From contig JBBACY010000004.1 in assembly GCA_041656735.1 (NCBI GenBank), positions 1-64,000 on the forward strand: 64,000 nucleotides of DNA. The letters run 5' to 3'. Of this stretch, positions 17,363 through 28,700 are shown in pieces. The DNA is from Perlabentimonas sp041656735 (GTDB lineage Bacteria > Bacteroidota > Bacteroidia > Bacteroidales > Tenuifilaceae). How positions within the stretch are numbered: the first letter of the stretch is position 1; every line of letters begins with the position of its first letter. Under the pieces are notes generated by a model, which saw nothing but the letters and a program-made list of their open reading frames with translations, was not told the origin of the DNA and searched no databases. The translations under genes were made by a program, and so were the position numbers.

Positions 17363-18976
17363 TTAGAATCCTAAACCAAACTTGCCCCAATACTCCTCCT
17401 CCAGCTCTTTCCACCGCAGCATGGTTGCACCTGTAAAATCACGGGTGTAACGGGTAAGTAGTCGCTGAGCGGCTTCATTCTGCCCTGCTTGGGTTAACCT
17501 CTTCACCTCATTTTCCAAAAACACTAGCTCTGTTGAAACTTTACTCTCGAAATGAGCAACTTCTTCCATCATACCCTGTCGAGTATCTTGCCAAGCCACA
17601 GTAGCAAGCCTGTTGGCTTTACGGTATTGCCAAATAGCCGCATCGGAGCGGTAACGCTTCTGTCCGCAGTAGTTAAAACTTTCGGGGAGTTCGGTTGTAC
17701 CCGAAAAAATGGGTACACGTGGGCTCTGTCCTGGGTTATCGAACGAAAACCATGAAACTCCGCCAACGGCATCTGGAAGCCAATCGCGCAGCTGCATTAT
17801 TTGTGAATAGGAGCACCACGAAACGGCTACGGTTCGATAGAACTCAACGGCATCATTATTAAGGTAATTGTATAGATTTCGGGAATTTGTAGATAGCCAT
17901 GGCTGTGCTATGGGTGAAATAACAGTATCCACACTAACCACCTCCCGCTTATCATTATATGTTTTATTAATTGTCTTTAAACCTCTGGTCATATCGTACT
18001 CAGTTCCCTCATAGGTTTCGCGATAAAGTGCAATCACATCATGAACAGAAACTTTTTGGTCGGGTTTTACCGAGAATGGAAGTTCGTCGGCCTCGTAGCT
18101 CAAATTAAGCGATGGAGCAACGGCATTCAACACAAAAAAATCGCGAATAGCAAAAGGCTTTTTACCCGCTCCGTAAACTTGCCAAAACTTGAAAGTTGAT
18201 TTGCCATCCCAAAAGCCTAACTTTTTTGCCACATCAAACACATTGTCCGAAGCCATAAAATGATTCTTATCCTTTAGGTTTAGTTCGCCAATACGTGGTA
18301 TATTAGCCGAAATACCCACGTGGTCATCGGGAATACGTTGTGCTGCCCACACGCCGCCTATCTTATCAGATCCCTCGCCAAAAATCTCCATTTGCCAAAC
18401 CTCCTTGGTGTCGGCAATGGTAATACACTCGCCCCAATCGCCATAGCCATAATCCTTTATAAGATTACCAATAAGTTTTATGGCATCGCGAGCGGTAGAA
18501 CATCGCTGGAGGGCTATTCGCTGTAATTCTTCAATAAGAAACATTCCATCATCATTTACCAACGCTCTCTTACCAGTTATAGTGGTTTCACCAATGGCAA
18601 GCTGCTTTTCGTTCATAGATGGGTAGCCAGTGTTGAAAAAGGTGAATGTTTCCTTAGCTTGGGGTATTACGCCCGCCATTTTCACATTGCGCATATCCCA
18701 AGGCGTTTCGGTTTTAAGCAACCCTTTGTATATTGCGGTCACAGTATCTTTTGCAAACACCTGTCCTTTTTCTATGGTAGCCCAAGTGCGGTAACGCCCA
18801 TCACAAGTGTGACTCGTAATAACAGACCCATCGGTTGAGGCCTTTTTCCCAACTAATATACTTGTACACGACTCACCAAAATAGGGGTCGCTCATCTGAT
18901 CGAAAATACTTTGCGCTCCTGCATACTGAAACAACGCCAATGAGCAAGCAAGCATTAAACTGAAAATTCTCTTCAT
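17363..18976 (-). CDS. C69-family dipeptidase, secreted
   Basis: This 537-residue protein of the peptidase C69/U34 family (PepD, Ntn-hydrolase fold) hydrolyses dipeptides. It has a signal peptide (1-22) followed by a short propeptide and the conserved CTSILVGKKASTDGSVITSH segment; Cys37 is the predicted N-terminal nucleophile exposed by processing. The following ...NDDGMFLIEELQRIALQRC and DYGYGDWGECITIAD blocks fit the family. Export suggests nutrient peptide processing in the periplasm or outside the cell. Confidence 0.9.
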   Translation of the reverse strand: MKRIFSLMLACSLALFQYAGAQSIFDQMSDPYFGESCTSILVGKKASTDGSVITSHTCDGRYRTWATIEKGQVFAKDTVTAIYKGLLKTETPWDMRNVKMAGVIPQAKETFTFFNTGYPSMNEKQLAIGETTITGKRALVNDDGMFLIEELQRIALQRCSTARDAIKLIGNLIKDYGYGDWGECITIADTKEVWQMEIFGEGSDKIGGVWAAQRIPDDHVGISANIPRIGELNLKDKNHFMASDNVFDVAKKLGFWDGKSTFKFWQVYGAGKKPFAIRDFFVLNAVAPSLNLSYEADELPFSVKPDQKVSVHDVIALYRETYEGTEYDMTRGLKTINKTYNDKREVVSVDTVISPIAQPWLSTNSRNLYNYLNNDAVEFYRTVAVSWCSYSQIMQLRDWLPDAVGGVSWFSFDNPGQSPRVPIFSGTTELPESFNYCGQKRYRSDAAIWQYRKANRLATVAWQDTRQGMMEEVAHFESKVSTELVFLENEVKRLTQAGQNEAAQRLLTRYTRDFTGATMLRWKELEEEYWGKFGLGF

Positions 18977-19324
18977 AATAAATTAAGGTTATTTAGTTCT
19001 TAAATTTGATGTTATGCGAAGTTGAAAAATATATGACAATAATTTAACGCTTAAGTTTAATTACTATGCTGCACGATACAAAAAGCTAGTTGCAGACCTA
19101 TACCTAAAAAATGAAAATTCTATACATATTGACCGTACAAAAACAAACTCAAAATAACTCAGTACAATTCAGCAATTAGCAATTAGCATATAAGAACTTA
19201 CGACAATTTACAGCTAAAGACAAACAAAAAAGGTATGATATAAAATATTTTTACCCACGGAATGGGAAACATTAAAAAATACACCTATTTTTGAATGCAA
19301 AAATAAATCAATAAATAATACAGC
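18977..19324. other. Divergent intergenic region with a -7 box
   Basis: This 348-bp AT-rich region contains TATTTTTG at 19286-19293, a -7 match placed 31 bases before the ABC ATPase start. A short AGCAATT direct repeat occurs near 19171-19187. No gene or RNA is recognised. Confidence 0.45.
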
Positions 19325-20260
19325 ATGAATATTCTTACAACTACTGGCATCGAGAAGCGTTTTGCCAATCATTTAGCCCTCGATGATGTAAGTATTTCTG
19401 TTCCTGAGGGAAGTGTTTACGGACTTTTAGGCCCCAATGGTGCAGGAAAAACAACACTAATCCGCATTATTAACCAGATAACTGGCCCAGATAAAGGTGC
19501 GATTGAGTTTAACGGACGCCCAATGAAAGCCGAAGACATTTATAGCATTGGATACCTACCCGAAGAACGCGGTTTATACAAAAAGATGAAGGTTGGCGAG
19601 CAGGCTCTTTACTTAGCACGCCTCAAAGGTCTTAGTCGAAACGATGCATTAAAACGACTAAAATTCTGGTTTGAGAAGATGGAGATACAGGGTTGGTGGG
19701 ACAAAAAGATAGAAGAACTCTCGAAAGGGATGGCTCAGAAAATTCAGTTTGTTGTAACGGTTATACACGAACCTAAGCTGCTAATTTTTGATGAACCCTT
19801 TAGCGGTTTCGACCCCATTAACGCGAATATGATTAAGAATGAAATACTCGATTTAAGGAAGAACGGGGCAACCGTAATTTTCTCTACTCACAACATGAGC
19901 AGTGTTGAAGAGATGTGCAACCACATAACGCTTATAAATAAGTCGAAAAACATTCTAAGTGGTCCTATTGACACGGTTAAGCAAAACTATGGTAGCAATG
20001 TTTTTGGCATAACACTTAAAGGCGATATCGACAAGGTTAAGGCAAGCCTCAACTCGAACTACGAGCTGGTTAACCATACCGAGGATGCAGGTATTGTAAA
20101 GGCACAAGTTAAGGTGCACAAGTTTTCAACCGATAACGAGCTGCTAAAACAGCTGCTCCCCGTTGCCGAAATACTTGGTTTTAACCCTGTTGTACCAAAT
20201 ATGAACGATATATTCATTCAAGTGGTACAGGAGTACAATAAAACACATACTCAAAAATAA
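19325..20260 (+). CDS. ABC exporter ATP-binding subunit (NatA-like)
   Basis: A 311-residue ABC ATPase. Walker A is GPNGAGKTT (36-44), the signature is LSKGMAQKI (about 132-140), Walker B is LLIFDEPFSGFDP (about 152-164), and the switch His is in FSTHNM. The C-terminal 80 residues form the extra domain seen in the NatA/DUF4162 group. The permease gene follows 113 bases later and the two form one exporter; the cargo (sodium, antibiotic or other) is not determined by the sequence. Confidence 0.9.
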   Translation: MNILTTTGIEKRFANHLALDDVSISVPEGSVYGLLGPNGAGKTTLIRIINQITGPDKGAIEFNGRPMKAEDIYSIGYLPEERGLYKKMKVGEQALYLARLKGLSRNDALKRLKFWFEKMEIQGWWDKKIEELSKGMAQKIQFVVTVIHEPKLLIFDEPFSGFDPINANMIKNEILDLRKNGATVIFSTHNMSSVEEMCNHITLINKSKNILSGPIDTVKQNYGSNVFGITLKGDIDKVKASLNSNYELVNHTEDAGIVKAQVKVHKFSTDNELLKQLLPVAEILGFNPVVPNMNDIFIQVVQEYNKTHTQK

Positions 20261-20373
20261 TTATTACTCTAAAAATTTAATACTGTGAAACATCCAAACA
20301 ATAGCTTTTCCATATAGGCCAAAGCCTATCCAAAGGATGTTCCATCTGACAATTAAAAATAAAAACTAGACAG

Positions 20374-21723
20374 ATGAATAAAATGTTTCTTATACTGGAG
20401 AGAGAATTCTTAACTAGAGTTAAGAAAAAGTCATTTATTATAATGACCATCCTAACGCCTTTTCTCTTTGCCGCGCTAATGATTGTTCCGGCGCTAATTG
20501 CCACAATGGATGACACCGACGAAAAACACATAGCCGTTATTGACGAGTCTGGTATTTTTGAAGGAAAAATATCAGAAACTGAATACCTAAAGTTCACCTT
20601 CTTACAAGATGTTGAAATTGAAGACATTAAGAGTACGTTCGACGAATCGAACTACTACGCTGTACTTTCCATCGGCAAAATGGTTGCCAGCAGCCCCGAT
20701 GCAGTGGTGCTATACTCCGACAAGCAACCATCAATAGATATTACCTCTCACATATCAAGTGCGATTAAAACCGAGATAGAATCACAAAAATTACTATCGT
20801 ACAACATTGAAAATCTCGACAAAATACTAAGCGATATAAAAACATCGGTTCGAGTACGCACTATAAAATGGGGCAAAGGTGGTGAAGAGAAGGAAAGTTC
20901 AACGGAGCTGGCCATGGGCATTGCCTACATCCTAAGTTTTATTGTTTATATGCTTATTTTCCTTTTCGGCACCCAAGTAATGCGCGGGGTGATAGAAGAA
21001 AAAAGCAGCCGTATTATAGAGGTTATTATTTCGTCGGTAAAGCCCTTTCAGCTTATGATGGGTAAAATACTTGGTATTGCTGCGGTTAGCATTGTACAAC
21101 TTATACTGTGGGGTATTCTTACTTTCGGACTAGTTACCGTTGCCAGTAGCTTATTACTCGATAAACCTGAGAGTATTAGCAACAGCAAAGATATGATTAC
21201 CAACGCAATGGAAACTTCGGGAGCAGCACAACAAGTAGTACCCGATAGCATTGCCAGTAACGGTTTTGCAGGCGAAATGATGGGTGCCCTTTCGAACGTT
21301 AACTTCGCCCTAATAATCGGTGGGTTTATCTTCTTTTTCCTTGGCGGCTACCTACTTTACGCAGCTATGTTTGCAGCCGTTGGCTCGGCAGTAGACAATG
21401 AGGCCGACACACAGCAGCTGGTAATGCCAATTACCATACCCCTAATACTGGCAATTGTGGTTATGGTTAGCGGTCTTAAGTCGCCCGATGGCAGCATATC
21501 GTTCTGGTTCTCAATGATTCCATTCACCTCGCCCATCGTAATGATTACACGGTTACCCTATGGTGTACCTGCATGGGAACTTATCCTTTCGGGAAGCTTA
21601 CTGATTATTTCATTTATTGTAATGACCTGGCTTGCAGCAAAAATTTACCGCACAGGTATTTTGCTTTACGGAAAAAAACATAGCTGGGCCGAAATGTGGA
21701 AGTGGATTAGATATAGTAACTAG
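20374..21723 (+). CDS. ABC-2 type permease (NatB-like)
   Basis: This 449-residue membrane protein has an N-terminal transmembrane segment (about 22-45), a large extracytoplasmic domain (about 46-175) and five or six C-terminal membrane segments (about 180-430). The GVIEEKSSRIIEVIISSVKPFQLMMGKILG segment is typical of the ABC-2 permease family that pairs with NatA-type ATPases. It is the membrane half of the exporter with the preceding gene. A small hairpin ATAGGC-CAAA-GCCTAT (20314-20329) lies in the gap between the two genes. Confidence 0.9.
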   Translation: MNKMFLILEREFLTRVKKKSFIIMTILTPFLFAALMIVPALIATMDDTDEKHIAVIDESGIFEGKISETEYLKFTFLQDVEIEDIKSTFDESNYYAVLSIGKMVASSPDAVVLYSDKQPSIDITSHISSAIKTEIESQKLLSYNIENLDKILSDIKTSVRVRTIKWGKGGEEKESSTELAMGIAYILSFIVYMLIFLFGTQVMRGVIEEKSSRIIEVIISSVKPFQLMMGKILGIAAVSIVQLILWGILTFGLVTVASSLLLDKPESISNSKDMITNAMETSGAAQQVVPDSIASNGFAGEMMGALSNVNFALIIGGFIFFFLGGYLLYAAMFAAVGSAVDNEADTQQLVMPITIPLILAIVVMVSGLKSPDGSISFWFSMIPFTSPIVMITRLPYGVPAWELILSGSLLIISFIVMTWLAAKIYRTGILLYGKKHSWAEMWKWIRYSN

Positions 21724-21740
21724 ATTTACATAGCCTTACA

Positions 21741-21783
21741 AAAAAGGGTGTTTGAAAAGTTTAACTTTTCAAACACCCTTTTT
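21741..21783 (+). terminator. Terminator after the ABC exporter pair
   Basis: A perfect 19-bp inverted repeat, arms at 21741-21759 and 21765-21783, with a TTTAA loop and a terminal T run. It is flanked by A on the left and T on the right, so it could work in both directions. Confidence 0.92.
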
Positions 21784-22078
21784 CAATTCAAGCCAATAAA
21801 GGCTCACCTTTTTTTATTGAAGGAAAACCCACATTGTAACATAATAATGTTAAACGGTAGAGAAATTTGAAAGAAGAGCAGAAGTGTTCACCCTACTTTA
21901 CGTGCTTAAACTTACTGCTTAAAATAAATAGCGAACCTAGTTTTGGATCTTTACTAAGCTATTAGTTTGAAAATATCAAAGCCTAGTTGTTATTCACGTG
22001 TTCTATTCGTAGCAATTCTAACTAAATGCTAATCAGGAGTAATACAAACAGGTTAAAGAGTAAAGTAGTGCAAAAAAA
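21784..22078. other. Intergenic region, nothing recognised
   Basis: About 295 bp lie between the exporter terminator and the stop of the convergent T9SS type B cargo gene. The region is AT-rich, with no hairpin, promoter consensus or reading frame that I can support. Confidence 0.4.
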
Positions 22079-23011
22079 TTACCTATATATATAGAAGAAT
22101 CCTTTCGCAGTATTATAGTTTTTTGGAGAGCCCACATCATCAATAATGTAGTAGTACACACCAGTAGGCAGGTCGGTACCGTAATAGTTTTTACCATCCC
22201 ACTTTATTATGTTGCCCTTGTGCTCGTAAACCAACGCCCCTGAGCGCGTAAAAACCTTAAATGCCAGCTGGCTAGTTCCCGAAGACTCAACCGTAAAAAA
22301 GTTATTTGTCGATTCATTGGGAGTGAATACATTAGGTATATATTCAAAGTCAATCAAATCAGATTCAAAAACAGGGTTCAGGCTTATAGTCTTGGTAAAA
22401 GATGACGTATCCGAGCTGGTTATATCAACTACTTTCAGTGTAATTTCATATTCTCCCCCATTTGGAAAAGTATAGTAAACATTTGGATACTGCCCTAAAC
22501 TAAGGTCATTTGCATCAAAATCAACCTCTGGTTTAGGGTCCATTTTTTCATCAAAAGTCCAAAAAAACCTATAGTTTCCAATATCTTCAAATCTATTATC
22601 ATCTATCCTCCTAGAACTTCTTCGCAGCACACGCTTTAATGAGGCGAGTGATTTGAGTTCTGAATCAAACTCCACGGTAAAGTGGGCTCGTGGGTACATT
22701 CTTATTTCAGCAGAGGTTGCCGCTGTGCAATCGCCGCTTTCCAAGGTATAGTATAACGTTACCTTAATTTCATCTAAAGCTGAAGAGAAAATGTAACCTT
22801 CATCATCCTCCAATACCTCCTTGGGCGGCACATCGAATTCGAATCGACAAAACTTATACCCAACGGGCACAGAAGGGGTAATCCTTATAATATCGAACCC
22901 GGTTTCACCTTCTGCTACTTCATATGATATTGACTGCGAACTGGCATTACTCGACAGTAGGTTAAGGGTTACAATAAGTATGACGAAAAATAAATTGATG
23001 CATTTTTGCAT
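22079..23011 (-). CDS. Secreted protein with T9SS type B (CHU_C) sorting domain
   Basis: This 310-residue protein has a signal peptide (about 1-26), a poorly defined middle and a PKD-like segment (about 150-215: RFFWTFDEK...YYTFPNGGEYEITLKVVD). The C-terminal gliding-motility-type domain (about 225-310) contains YIPNVFTPNES, FKVFTRSGALVYEHKG, IIKWDGKNYYGTDLPTGVYYYII. This is the type B signal for export by T9SS and retention at the surface. No catalytic motif is seen; an adhesin or structural role is possible. Confidence 0.88.
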   Translation of the reverse strand: MQKCINLFFVILIVTLNLLSSNASSQSISYEVAEGETGFDIIRITPSVPVGYKFCRFEFDVPPKEVLEDDEGYIFSSALDEIKVTLYYTLESGDCTAATSAEIRMYPRAHFTVEFDSELKSLASLKRVLRRSSRRIDDNRFEDIGNYRFFWTFDEKMDPKPEVDFDANDLSLGQYPNVYYTFPNGGEYEITLKVVDITSSDTSSFTKTISLNPVFESDLIDFEYIPNVFTPNESTNNFFTVESSGTSQLAFKVFTRSGALVYEHKGNIIKWDGKNYYGTDLPTGVYYYIIDDVGSPKNYNTAKGFFYIYR

Positions 23012-23060
23012 AACGACCCAATTTTAGAATGTAAATATAACAATTGCGAAAGTAATCTAC

Positions 23061-24164
23061 TTAAATTTTTTCGGTTAATTTCCTTACAACCCTTAAATTG
23101 TTAAAGAATTCCTTGGCAAACACTCTTATTACGGTATAGCCTGGTATGGCCAAAAGCATTCCGAGCACACCACTCAAGCTACCTGCTATTAAAAGTACAA
23201 TAAAAATTTCGAGTGGGTGTGCATGTATACTATTTGAGAATATTAAGGGTTGAAAAACAAAGTTATCAATAAGTTGAACAGCCACAAAAACGATGGTCAT
23301 AAAAACGAGCAAAGGCATAAGCTGCGTAGTAAAATCTAGGTTTAAATTTGTGGCCACTCCTATAATTAAGCCCAAACCTGTGCCAATTATTGGTCCAACA
23401 TACGGGATAACATTCAGTATCCCTCTAAAAAGGCCTATAACTAATGCTGTATGAAAGGGCAAGCCAACAATAAGCAAACCTATGGTATCGAGTACCATTA
23501 TACCTATGCTTTGAAGTACAATTCCCACAAAATATCTGCGAAGTAAATTATTTATACTTGTTAAAGCATGCCTAATACTTTTCTCAAGCCTTTCGGGAAA
23601 CAGAATTGTTACGCCATTAAAAAACAGGCTCTCGTCTTTTAAAAAGAAGAAGGTTATAAAAGATACTGAGAACGCTGCAACTATAAGACTGCCAATTATA
23701 TTTGCAGTTGAGCTAAACAGGTCGGTTAGTATGGTTACGTTAACCAGGCTACTTACCTTATCAACCATATACTCCATTAACACAAAACCCTGAGCCGATT
23801 CGGGTAAATATTCATGAATAAAGGCATCGACAGCTTGGAGCGGCTGGTTAAAATTACTCACCATACGAGCCACATTTACGTTACTTAACTCGTTAAGCTG
23901 GCTAACAACCAACGGAATCATCACCCGAAAGAAAAGTATAAACAGAAACCAAATGGCAAGCAGCGCCATGGCAGCACCAACGGCTCGTGGTGGGCTCCAG
24001 CCTTTAATTGAAATACGGCTAACTAAATCGACTAAAGGCTTACCAACCAACGAAAGCACTGCCGATATTAAAACAAATGCAACAATATTATTAAAATACC
24101 AAAGCAAAAATAGTACAATGGCTATACCGGTAGATATTATGATGTATCGGGCAAGCTTATTCAT
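23061..24164 (-). CDS. AI-2E family transporter
   Basis: This 367-residue polytopic protein has about eight membrane segments in the pattern of the AI-2E/PerM/UPF0118 family: two N-terminal pairs, a soluble loop (about 75-150), and a C-terminal block with GLPFHTALVIGLFRGILNVIPYVGPIIG and FVFQPLIFSNSIHAHPLEIFIVLLIAG. Members export autoinducer-2 or act as ion antiporters, so the substrate is open. It stands alone, about 50 bases downstream of the CHU_C gene start. Confidence 0.9.
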   Translation of the reverse strand: MNKLARYIIISTGIAIVLFLLWYFNNIVAFVLISAVLSLVGKPLVDLVSRISIKGWSPPRAVGAAMALLAIWFLFILFFRVMIPLVVSQLNELSNVNVARMVSNFNQPLQAVDAFIHEYLPESAQGFVLMEYMVDKVSSLVNVTILTDLFSSTANIIGSLIVAAFSVSFITFFFLKDESLFFNGVTILFPERLEKSIRHALTSINNLLRRYFVGIVLQSIGIMVLDTIGLLIVGLPFHTALVIGLFRGILNVIPYVGPIIGTGLGLIIGVATNLNLDFTTQLMPLLVFMTIVFVAVQLIDNFVFQPLIFSNSIHAHPLEIFIVLLIAGSLSGVLGMLLAIPGYTVIRVFAKEFFNNLRVVRKLTEKI

Positions 24165-24439
24165 AAACTTAGGTTATCGGGTTTATTTTTTTTACAAGTA
24201 ATAGTATGTAAAATTAATCGTTTTGTCCGAATTAGCACAACCTTACGTAAATATTACAGAGATTTGCACGCTATTCCAATATTAAGATTGCAAAACTAGT
24301 GAGTTATACGAAAGCAAAATATGCCGAATAGTAAAAAAACATCGCAAAATATTTTTCAACAAAGCGTTAAAATTACAGCTAAACCTTATACAGTTACGCT
24401 AATCAAATGCATCACTTATTAACATATACCAAAAACTAA

Positions 24440-25369
24440 ATGTTTAACGATTTTATTCTTGCATACAAAGGCGAATTAGCCGCGCTTACTGTTGCATTTT
24501 TTTGGACAGTTTCAGCCATAACCTTCGAATCGGCTGGAAAGAAAATTGGCTCGCTACAGGTCAACATCATTAGGTTATCCATGGCATTTGTGTTTTTGAG
24601 TATACTCTCGTGGGTTTCTAGGGGAGTCGTTTTCCCTTTTGATGCCACTATGCACAACTGGGTCTGGTTATCAATTTCGGGGTTAATTGGCTTCGTAATA
24701 GGCGACCTAATGCTTTTTCAAGCGTACGTTGTTGTTGGCGCGCGTATATCAATGCTAATTATGGCTTTAGCGCCTGCCATCGCTGCTTTATTTGGTTGGA
24801 TATGGCTAGGCGAAACCATAACCGCAAAGCAAGGGCTAGCCATGGTATTCATCTTTTTGGGTATTGCCCTTGTAATTTTACGAAGAGAAATTAACGCACC
24901 CGAGCAGCACAATACACGCAGAAAAGTAAAATTCTCATACCCAATAGTAGGTTTGTTGTTAGCCTTTGGCGGGGCTCTTGGTCAGGGCGGCGGACTGGTA
25001 GTGAGCAAATACGGAATGGGTGATTACGATGTTTTTTCGGCTGTACAGATAAGGGCAATAGCAGGAATTATTGGGTTTGCTCTAATTTTCACCTTTTCTG
25101 GTAGATGGAAAAAATTGGCGGCTTCTCTAAAAAACCGAAAAGCGATGGCCCGAATATCAATTGGTGCAATTTTTGGACCTTTCCTTGGCGTATCATTCTC
25201 GCTGTGGGCCATTAAATTTACTACAACAGGCGTTGCTTCGGCATTAATGTCAATAGTCCCCGTACTTATAATACCTTTTTCCATATATATACTGAAGGAA
25301 AAGTTTAAAACCAAAGAGTTTATTGGTGCTGTTATTGCTATTTTGGGCGTATTTATGTTCTTTTTATAG
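24440..25369 (+). CDS. EamA/DMT-superfamily transporter
   Basis: A 309-residue inner-membrane protein with ten predicted helices arranged as two EamA repeats (about 10-145 and 165-309). Features include AFFWTVSAITFESAGKKIG, GEXITAKQGLAMVFIFLGIALV and the matching C-terminal KEFIGAVIAILGVFMFFL. Drug/metabolite transporters move amino acids, nucleotides or metabolites; this sequence does not show which. Confidence 0.9.
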   Translation: MFNDFILAYKGELAALTVAFFWTVSAITFESAGKKIGSLQVNIIRLSMAFVFLSILSWVSRGVVFPFDATMHNWVWLSISGLIGFVIGDLMLFQAYVVVGARISMLIMALAPAIAALFGWIWLGETITAKQGLAMVFIFLGIALVILRREINAPEQHNTRRKVKFSYPIVGLLLAFGGALGQGGGLVVSKYGMGDYDVFSAVQIRAIAGIIGFALIFTFSGRWKKLAASLKNRKAMARISIGAIFGPFLGVSFSLWAIKFTTTGVASALMSIVPVLIIPFSIYILKEKFKTKEFIGAVIAILGVFMFFL

Positions 25370-25759
25370 GCGCATACAGCAATGCCAGCCTAACACCCAC
25401 ACAATATTTTTTCTTATACTGAATCAATATGCCAAATCATTGGTGTTCAGTTAAAAAGCAATAGATTCCTCACAACGGTCGGAACCACGGGAACCTTTAC
25501 TAAACTCTATTGAAACACGTATTACAATTCCCGTTCGCAAAAAAACGATTATCTTTGGATTACATACAAAATTAAACCTAGTATGCCATATTACCATCAT
25601 ATAAAAAGGGCAGCGTTAAATTATTCTTTCAATAAAATATGAAGCAACCATAAAAACTAATAAAATAAACAATAAATACACTCCATCTGTTTGCTATGAA
25701 ACGCAAACAAACAATATATAATATACACACGTAATCAGTAATTAATAAATTTTATAAGC
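25370..25759 (+). promoter_or_regulatory. Intergenic region with a possible promoter
   Basis: This 390-bp gap holds TATCTTTG at 25550-25557, a -7 consensus match, giving a leader of about 195 nt before the tricorn-like gene. No -33 element, hairpin or small gene is evident. Confidence 0.35.
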
Positions 25760-28700
25760 ATGAGAAAACTTTTTAAAATTTTCGGAATTTTAGTAGCAAT
25801 GGCACTAATGCCAGTGGTTGTAAAAGCCCACGATGATGCTCGTATGATGCGCTACCCCGACATCAACGGCAACCAAATTGTATTTGTTTATGCAGGTAAT
25901 ATTTGGACTGTTGATGCCAACGGAGGAGATGCACGGCAGCTAACGTCGCACAAAGGGCTCGAACTGTTCCCAAAAATTTCGCCCGATGGTAAATGGATTG
26001 CTTTTTCGGCAGAGTACAGCGGGTCTAGACAAGTATATATTATGCCTTCGCAAGGCGGAACACCCAAGCAGCTAACGTACTACAACGATGTTGGCGAAGT
26101 TCCACCACGTGGTGGTTACGACTATGTTGTTTTAGGATGGACTCCCAACAGCCAGAGCGTGTTTTTTAGGGCTAACCGAACTCCCTATGGCGACAGGATG
26201 GGAAATTATTATACCATTAGTATTGACGGAGGTTTTGAAGAAGAACTTCCAATTCCCCATGGGGGCTTAGCCGACCTATCGCCCGATGGCAAAAAAGTAG
26301 TTTTTACCTATATCGACAGAGAGTTTCGTACTTGGAAACGCTACAAAGGGGGGCGCGCCTCTAATCTATGGATATACGATTTAGATAAAAATGTTTCGGA
26401 AGAAATAACCGATTTTAAGGGAACCGACCACATACCCACTTGGTTTGGTGATAAAATTTACTTTGCATCCGACCGCGACCAGTGGCTTAACCTGCACAGC
26501 TACAACGTAATTTCAAAACAGGTAAAACAGGTAACTCATCATCAAAAATTTGATGTTATGTGGCCCAGCGGAAGCAACGGGCAAATAGCCTACGAGGTTG
26601 GTGGACAGTTATATAAAATAGACCTTGAAACAGAGCAATCACAAAAGGTAGATGTAAACATTAAGTACGATAATGCCACAACGCTTCCGTACTTTAAAAA
26701 CGTAAAGGGTGACATTCACAGCGCATCCATTTCGCCCAAAGGCAATCGGGTTCTTTTTGATGCACGCGGCGACATATTTTCGGTGCCAGCTGGCGAGGGA
26801 ACAACCCATAACCTTACAAATAAGCAGGGCGTGCGCTCGGTTTACCCTCAGTGGTCACCCGATGGCAAATGGATAGCCTACTACTCCGACGAAACAGGCG
26901 AATACGAAGTGTATCTTCTTGAAAATAAAGAGAATGCCGTAGCAAAACAGATTACTAAAAACTCAAAGGGTTGGAAATACGCAGCCACGTGGTCGCCCAA
27001 CAGCAAGATGTTGGTATTTTTCGACCGCTCTATGCGTCTACAACTGCTCAATGTTGAAACGGAAAAACTAACCGTTGTTGACACACCTACTTCCAATGAA
27101 ATTAAGGACTACTCCTTTTCGCCCGACTCAAAATGGATTGCATACACTAAGGACAGCAAAAACGGACAGGGTGCAATATGGGTTTACAATACCGAAAGCG
27201 GTAAGAAACAGCAACTTACCAACGATAATTTTGGAGACGGAAACCCTGTGTTCTCAGAATGTGGTAATTATGTTTACTTCGTATCAAATCGCGACTTTAA
27301 CCTAAAGTTTTCCGATTTCGAATTTAACTACTTATATGGTGATGCTGCACGCATTTATGCGGTTGCCCTGCGTAACGACAGCCCAAGGCTTTTTGAGCCA
27401 AAAGAAACGGTAGAATCAGCCGAGGAGGCGAAACCCAATAAGGACGAAGCCAAAACAGAGGTTAATGTAACCATTGAATTTGATGGAATAAACCAGCGCA
27501 TTATGGCATTCCCATTTTCATCGGGCAGCTACTGGGGACTACAACCCGTTAGTAACGGGCTAGTTTACTTTAATAGCGAGGGAATGCAACGGTACGATGT
27601 TAAGGAGCAAAAGAACGAAACCATAATGGCAGGCATACGCGGAGCAACCGTTTCGGCCGATGGCAAAAAGTTTCTTTACAATAATCGTGGAGATTATGGG
27701 GTGGCCTCGTTAGCACCAGGTCAAAAAGCAGGTGAAGGAAAGCTAAACCTTACCGATCTAACCATGCGCATTGAACCCCGAAAAGAGTGGGAGCAAATTT
27801 TTGTTGATGGATGGCGAATTTTCCGCGATTACTTTTACGTCTCGAACCTACACAACGTTGACTGGGATGGCTTTAAAGTAAAATATGGCGAACTTATTCC
27901 ATATATAAACCACCGGTTTGACCTCGACTATATTTTTGGCGAAATTATTGCCGAAACCAACACAGGCCACAGCTACGCCAACTATGGCGATTTTGAACGA
28001 GCAGAACGTGTTAAGCATGGTTTACTAGGTGCAAAATTTACTGCCGATAAACGTAATAAGCGCTATATTATCAGTACAATTTTTAAAGGTGAAAACTGGA
28101 ATCCCGCCAGACGCTCGCCACTTACCGAGCAGGGAATTGATATAAAAGAAGGTGAGTACCTTATTCAAATTGATGGCGAGGATGTTACAACAAGTCATAA
28201 CCCTTACCAATTCCTCGAGAACAAAGCAAACAAAGCGGTAAGAATTACTGTAAACAGTAAACCCTCCAGTCAGGGAGCCAGAACCTACACCGTTAGACCA
28301 ATTGAGAGCGAACAGGAGCTAATGTACTTTAACTGGGTAGTTTCGCGCCGCGAAATGGTCGACAAACTTTCGGGCGGGCGCATTGGCTATATGCATGTTC
28401 CGAACACAGCCGTTGAGGGTAACCGTGAGTTACACCAAGGCATGTACGCCTACAACGATAAGGATGCGCTAATTATTGACGAACGCTTTAATGGCGGAGG
28501 TTTTATTCCCGACAGAATGGTTGAACTCCTTAGCCGTACCACCCATGCGCATTGGCACAGAGCAGGTTTACCAGACCCAATGCGCACACCTGGCATAGCG
28601 CACAATGGACCTAAAGCCATGCTAATTAACCAATACGCATCATCGGGCGGCGATGCTTTCCCATACTTTTTCCGTCAGAAAAACTTAGGCACCATTATTG